Shown: piece after piece, positions 6,661 through 10,038 of the stretch
Position numbering within the stretch: the stretch's first letter is position 1
How the letters are laid out: each line of letters starts with the position of its first letter
Source of the DNA: JAADDK01 sp964425415
GTDB taxonomy: Archaea > Thermoplasmatota > Thermoplasmata > Thermoplasmatales > Aciduliprofundaceae
DNA: 10,038 nt
Assembly: GCA_964425415.1 (NCBI GenBank)
Contig: CAYRMJ010000051.1
Span: forward strand, 1-10,038
Direction of reading: 5' to 3'
Position numbers and translations under genes: made by a program
The notes under the pieces: model-generated
The model's database searches: none
The model's input: the letters and a program-made list of their open reading frames with translations, nothing else
What the model was told of the DNA's origin: nothing

Positions 6661-9600
6661 TTATGTGTTTCTCCTTCTCAATATTATCAGCATTGTAATA
6701 GCTAACAGCATTGCCATAGCTTCCATTCCTGATAACTCTGGTACCGTGGCAGAAGGAGTGGCTTGAACTTCATTGCTCTTCTCACCCTCTCCAACTGAAT
6801 TCACTGCTGTAACATAATATTTATAGGTGATTTCATTGCTCACATTCGTGTCATTGTACCATAACTGTGATGCTGGCACAGTTGCTATCAATGTTCCATT
6901 CCTGTATATCCGATACTCAATTATTGTAGCTCCGCCATCATTTGCTGGAGCAGTCCAGCTTAGATTCACATATCCATTTCCAGCATTCGCATGCAGATTT
7001 TGAGGTGCTCTTGGCTCAGATATGGGCGTTGCATTAACTTCATTGCTCCTATCGCTCTCACCAGCAGAACTCACTGCTGTCACATAGTATGTGTAGTTTA
7101 TACCACCACTAACGCTCGTGTCGTTGTACCACAGCTGAGAGACGGGTACGGTTGCAATTAGCGAGCCGTTGCGGTATATCTTATAATTATTCACATTTGA
7201 AGTGCCATTTTCATCAGGCGCTTTCCATGTGAGATTTACGAATCCAACCCCTGATTTTGCAGTAACATTCTTGGGTGAATATGGCGCCAGAGGTGAATAT
7301 ATTTTCACATCATCAATTCTGTGGAGGCCCGATAAATAACCCGTAGCGGCTGAGAATCCAAATCCTCCAAAACTCCTGACTATTGGTCCGGTGTACTTAA
7401 GGACCATATCATTATCAACATACACCTCAATGTCCGTTGAGTGCACATCCACAATCATTCTGTGCCATTTAAAGTCTGCTGCGCGGCTATCTTTTTCATA
7501 TACTAGATGATTTTTCGTAGTGTTCTGAATTATGGCTATGTGCTTGCTTGATGGGTCCCACGAGTTTTTGTATGCATCCATCTCAACTCCGTAGCCAGAC
7601 GCGTTTTTGCCAAATCCGAGGGCGCCACCTCCAACCAGCGCATAATGTGTATCCTTGTAAAACATTACAGTCATACCATCCGGTCCATAAGAATCAAATC
7701 TGAAACTTACAATGAAATGCTCTGCCCAGATTGTGTTCTTGAAGATAACTTTTCCTTTCTGGTATTGGTCTCCATTAGTGAGCAACATGTACTTTCTATT
7801 GCTATCATAACTTGCATTTCCGTAGTATATCCACTTTCCGGAATTTGTGGAAAAATCGTCTGTGTATGTCCAGCTTACAGGTGTGGCAACTGCATTATTA
7901 CTTTTATTTCCCTCACCACGAGCATTTTTTGCAGATACCTGATACACATAAACATCATCATTTACTGATGAGTCATTATACCATAATCTGTTCCCATGAA
8001 CATAACTTATGTTCTCTCCATTCCTGTATACTATGTACCCCAAAATAGGAGAACCGCCATCGTCGGAGGGCGCATCCCATGTAAGATTGACATAACCAAC
8101 ACCCGCATGAGCTTGGAGGTTCTGTGGTGCGGAAGGAAAGCCTACAATACTCTTATTTTTTAGGGGTAGATAATCCTTTGCTCCAGCCGGACCATTTATC
8201 TTGTACGGCCAGTCAACTATTGTATCATGGTTGTTATCGTTGGTATTGTTATTCTCCGCCCAGTCAAGCCAGTAATTTCCATACAGAGAGTTGTTCCAGC
8301 TATTGTTGTTTCCATCATCGTACGCCTGAATGTGCGAGGAATTGAAAGTGTCGTTTGAGCCATGATTATACAGGAGGAAATTACCGTACACAGAATTATT
8401 ATCAGAATTTGAAATTATCTCAATTCCTTCATGGGTGTTGTTTTCAATATCATTGTACGCGATGATGTTTGAATCGGAGGAATATATTACTATTCCAATT
8501 CCCGAATTATTGTAAATTCTGTTATTTTCAATTATGTTGTACATTGAGGAACTCCATATGGCCACTCCGTACTGAGTTGCATTATACACGGTGTTATTAT
8601 CAACATGATTGTGGTTGCTGGAATAGATAAGTATCTCATAATATCCACTGTCATTAACTGTATTGTACGCAATTTCTGCGTTGTTAGACCCCCTCAAATA
8701 AATTCCCTCATGCTCGTTGTTATATACTGAATTGCCCAATATAGAGATGTTAGCTGAATTCTCAACTAATATACCATACTGGGTCTGATATACCTCGTTA
8801 TCTCTTATAACTCCATTGCTCACATTGTAGAGTATCACACCAGCACCAGCATCGTACGGAAATGAACTGTAGGCGGTATCATAAAGTTTGCAGTGCTCCA
8901 CCACAAAATACTTTGTTGTGTTTCCTATGTAAATTGAAGCACCATCTCCGTGCGCATCTATGTCAAGTGCAAGGATAATATACGGGTTTCCTTTAGTGCC
9001 ATTACCATCAATCACTCCATTATCCGGGGTGAAATCAGAATCCCCATTTATCCTTATTGGGTTGTGATGCATATAATACAGTTCTTTTATCTCCCCTTCT
9101 GTAAGGGTCCTGTTGTAAATGCGCACCTCGTCTATAATTCCGCTGTAATGTCCAGTATCTCCGTATCCTATATAGAAATTATTCACTGTTTTCATAGGCT
9201 CAAAATTCTTCGTTGCTCTCTGCTCCAATTTTCCATCAACCCATATCTCCATTATTTTTGTGGTGTAGTTGTACTGCCCCACTATGAAATGCCACGCGCC
9301 ATCATTTACTTTGGTGGTGCTTTTCACATAAAAATCCGCATCCGCAGAATTCTCCATCCAGAAATGCACTATTCCTCCGGATTCAATTTGCAATTCAGAA
9401 TGTATGTGGGTTTGTTTCTCTCCAGTAATCTGGGCATCGCTCGTTGTGGTGGTTTTTATCCACGCCACATGGGCTATGCTACTTGAATTATGCGTGCTCA
9501 GGAAGTTTGCCACGTCAGGTATGGATACAGATGATGTGCTTCCAAATTTCAATGCATGGCCTCCAATTCCAGATACCCATGTGGTGTTGTTTGCAAAACC

Positions 9601-9807
9601 TGTGAACCCATTACCACTGGAATCATTAACCTTTGTGCCAGAGCCTTCGTTGAAGTTCCAGTATCCAACGAGATCCTTTGTTACTCCATCTCTTGTTATC
9701 ACTTTATTGTTGTTATCTATTAGAACATTGGCGTAAAGCAACATTATTGCAACCAAAAAAACGGTTGCGAATAGCACAGCATTTTTCCAAACTCTTTCCC
9801 TTTTCAA
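6661..9807 (-). CDS. Secreted multidomain lectin / beta-helix surface protein
   Basis: The protein has 1048 residues if started at TTG 9807; GTG 9816 or ATG 9813 would add three or two residues. The order is: basic N-terminus and hydrophobic helix (~8-30, signal or anchor); LamG-like domain (~46-246; GYWNFNEGSG, then WHFIVGQY and IDEVRIYNR); NosD-like right-handed beta-helix (~250-555, repeats such as NNRIYNNSGIGIVIYSSDSN, closing with GNYWLDW...DYLPL); FnIII (~558-643); L-type-lectin-like domain (~644-840; DGMTVMFYK, GYGVEMDAY); two FnIII (~842-928, ~932-1017); and a C-terminal VPELS, hydrophobic helix and RRR. LamG and L-type lectin folds bind carbohydrate in known families, so adhesion to glycans is the likeliest job, with the other domains as spacers. 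The beta-helix could instead be catalytic, but no active site is evident. Many N-X-S/T sequons agree with surface display. It appears monocistronic and convergent to the operon. Confidence 0.85.
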   Translation of the reverse strand: MKRERVWKNAVLFATVFLVAIMLLYANVLIDNNNKVITRDGVTKDLVGYWNFNEGSGTKVNDSSGNGFTGFANNTTWVSGIGGHALKFGSTSSVSIPDVANFLSTHNSSSIAHVAWIKTTTTSDAQITGEKQTHIHSELQIESGGIVHFWMENSADADFYVKSTTKVNDGAWHFIVGQYNYTTKIMEIWVDGKLEQRATKNFEPMKTVNNFYIGYGDTGHYSGIIDEVRIYNRTLTEGEIKELYYMHHNPIRINGDSDFTPDNGVIDGNGTKGNPYIILALDIDAHGDGASIYIGNTTKYFVVEHCKLYDTAYSSFPYDAGAGVILYNVSNGVIRDNEVYQTQYGILVENSANISILGNSVYNNEHEGIYLRGSNNAEIAYNTVNDSGYYEILIYSSNHNHVDNNTVYNATQYGVAIWSSSMYNIIENNRIYNNSGIGIVIYSSDSNIIAYNDIENNTHEGIEIISNSDNNSVYGNFLLYNHGSNDTFNSSHIQAYDDGNNNSWNNSLYGNYWLDWAENNNTNDNNHDTIVDWPYKINGPAGAKDYLPLKNKSIVGFPSAPQNLQAHAGVGYVNLTWDAPSDDGGSPILGYIVYRNGENISYVHGNRLWYNDSSVNDDVYVYQVSAKNARGEGNKSNNAVATPVSWTYTDDFSTNSGKWIYYGNASYDSNRKYMLLTNGDQYQKGKVIFKNTIWAEHFIVSFRFDSYGPDGMTVMFYKDTHYALVGGGALGFGKNASGYGVEMDAYKNSWDPSSKHIAIIQNTTKNHLVYEKDSRAADFKWHRMIVDVHSTDIEVYVDNDMVLKYTGPIVRSFGGFGFSAATGYLSGLHRIDDVKIYSPLAPYSPKNVTAKSGVGFVNLTWKAPDENGTSNVNNYKIYRNGSLIATVPVSQLWYNDTSVSGGINYTYYVTAVSSAGESDRSNEVNATPISEPRAPQNLHANAGNGYVNLSWTAPANDGGATIIEYRIYRNGTLIATVPASQLWYNDTNVSNEITYKYYVTAVNSVGEGEKSNEVQATPSATVPELSGMEAMAMLLAITMLIILRRRNT
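6755..7284 (-). repeat. Tandem FnIII pair in the lectin protein
   Basis: Two adjacent ~90-residue FnIII domains share IYRNG[ST]LIATVP.SQLWYND and YYVTAV.S.GE...SNEV.ATP. Their DNA differs at many third positions, so the pair is an older duplication held by protein-level selection. A third, more divergent FnIII (about 7882-8136) keeps LWYND.SV. Confidence 0.75.
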
Positions 9808-9811
9808 TAAC

Positions 9812-9819
9812 ATCACCTC
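9812..9819 (-). promoter_or_regulatory. Shine-Dalgarno site deciding the TTG start at 9807
   Basis: On the minus strand GAGGTGAT is followed by GTTA and then TTG (9807-9805), a four-base spacer like the three to six bases used by the operon genes. The GTG at 9816 and ATG at 9813 lie inside or against this site and would leave no spacer. Confidence 0.65.
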
Positions 9820-9847
9820 TATTTTCCAAAGTGATATGTGATTTATC

Positions 9848-9863
9848 TTATATTAATTTTTTC
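9848..9863 (-). promoter_or_regulatory. BRE/TATA promoter of the lectin gene
   Basis: The minus strand reads GAAAAAATTAATATAA. A-rich GAAAAAA fits a TFB recognition element and TTAATATAA a TATA box. Transcription would start about 25 bases on, near 9827, leaving a leader of roughly 20 bases that just contains the Shine-Dalgarno site. Confidence 0.55.
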
Positions 9864-9875
9864 TACATTTTAACA

Positions 9876-9893
9876 ATTTGTTTGTTCACAAAT
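9876..9893. promoter_or_regulatory. Inverted repeat upstream of the lectin promoter
   Basis: ATTTGT and ACAAAT are separated by six bases, and an overlapping pairing TTTGT-TC-ACAAA is also possible. It sits about 13 bases upstream of the BRE, where an archaeal activator could bind. In such AT-rich DNA a chance palindrome of this size is quite possible. Confidence 0.25.
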
Positions 9894-9949
9894 AAAAAGA
9901 TTATTTTAAATTCCGTTTTTTGGGTGTGCAACTGCTCTGTCGCATAATT

Positions 9950-9960
9950 AAGCTTATAGA
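9950..9960 (+). promoter_or_regulatory. Possible TATA box for a rightward gene
   Basis: AAGCTTATAGA resembles a weak archaeal TATA element. A start of transcription about 25 bases on (~9980) would suit an ATG at 9993 or 10001. The rest of the ~165-base gap between the two coding starts shows nothing else I can name. Confidence 0.25.
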
Positions 9961-10000
9961 GATACAAAAACATGAAATATAAAGAAGGATTTATGGAAAC

Positions 10001-10038
10001 ATGTTTAAAAGCGGGAGATGGAAAGAATACAACGATAA
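10001..10038 (+). CDS. Possible start of a divergent gene (3'-partial)
   Basis: ATG at 10001 opens MFKSGRWKEYND, which runs off the window. It is the most protein-like of the overlapping options. ATG 9972 and ATG 9993 open another frame (MKYKEGFMETCLKAGDGK) that also runs off. A weak ribosome-site-like GAAGGAT lies at 9984-9990. Too little is visible to choose a frame or a function, or to be sure that a gene starts here. Confidence 0.25.
   Translation, partial: MFKSGRWKEYND

Noticed and set aside
8950..9486. 178-codon open frame opposite the lectin gene
   Set aside because: It lies wholly inside clear LamG and beta-helix coding sequence, and its translation shows no domain-like pattern.
9863..10036. 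57-codon minus-strand open frame from the right edge, possibly the end of another gene
   Set aside because: It covers the BRE and inverted repeat of the lectin gene and reads as AT-rich noncoding sequence; more sequence would be needed to exclude it.

Overview
The window reads as a piece of a euryarchaeal chromosome. Start codons follow GAGGTGAT-type Shine-Dalgarno sites that match the archaeal 16S 3' end. The right-hand gene has a BRE/TATA-like promoter, gene ends carry oligo-T tracts rather than strong hairpins, and ATA, AGA and AGG codons are common. The mix of zinc-ribbon/membrane proteins, sequon-rich surface proteins and a COG1784-type TctA-like permease fits a Thermoplasmatota-like lineage (Aciduliprofundum-like would be my guess). 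That placement is inference, since no rRNA or other marker gene is present.

Left two thirds (1-6594, + strand): five genes form one tight operon whose promoter lies left of the window. The first is the 3' part of a large secreted or surface protein made of 100-101-residue OB-fold-like repeats. Next come two paralogous proteins, each with an N-terminal four-cysteine zinc ribbon, one membrane helix, and two or four OB-like domains on the far side of the membrane. The fourth is a polytopic TctA-like (COG1784/DUF112) permease. The fifth is a YdjM/DUF457-like membrane protein with the family's His/Asp motifs and a large soluble insertion. Junctions are a 52-nt overlap, ATGA, GTGA and a 6-nt gap, so translation is probably coupled. 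My reading is that this is a membrane-centred system in which an extracytoplasmic OB-domain array serves or senses a permease and a putative metal-dependent membrane hydrolase. The ligand is unknown.

Middle (6595-6660): a short convergent intergenic space with T-rich stretches that could end transcription from both sides.

Right third (6661-9807, - strand): one large secreted multidomain protein with a signal/anchor helix, LamG domain, NosD-like parallel beta-helix, FnIII, L-type-lectin-like domain, two FnIII and a C-terminal VPELS-helix-RRR tail. It looks like a carbohydrate-binding surface adhesin with its own promoter. The last ~220 bases hold that promoter, a small inverted repeat, and possibly the start of a divergent gene cut by the window edge.
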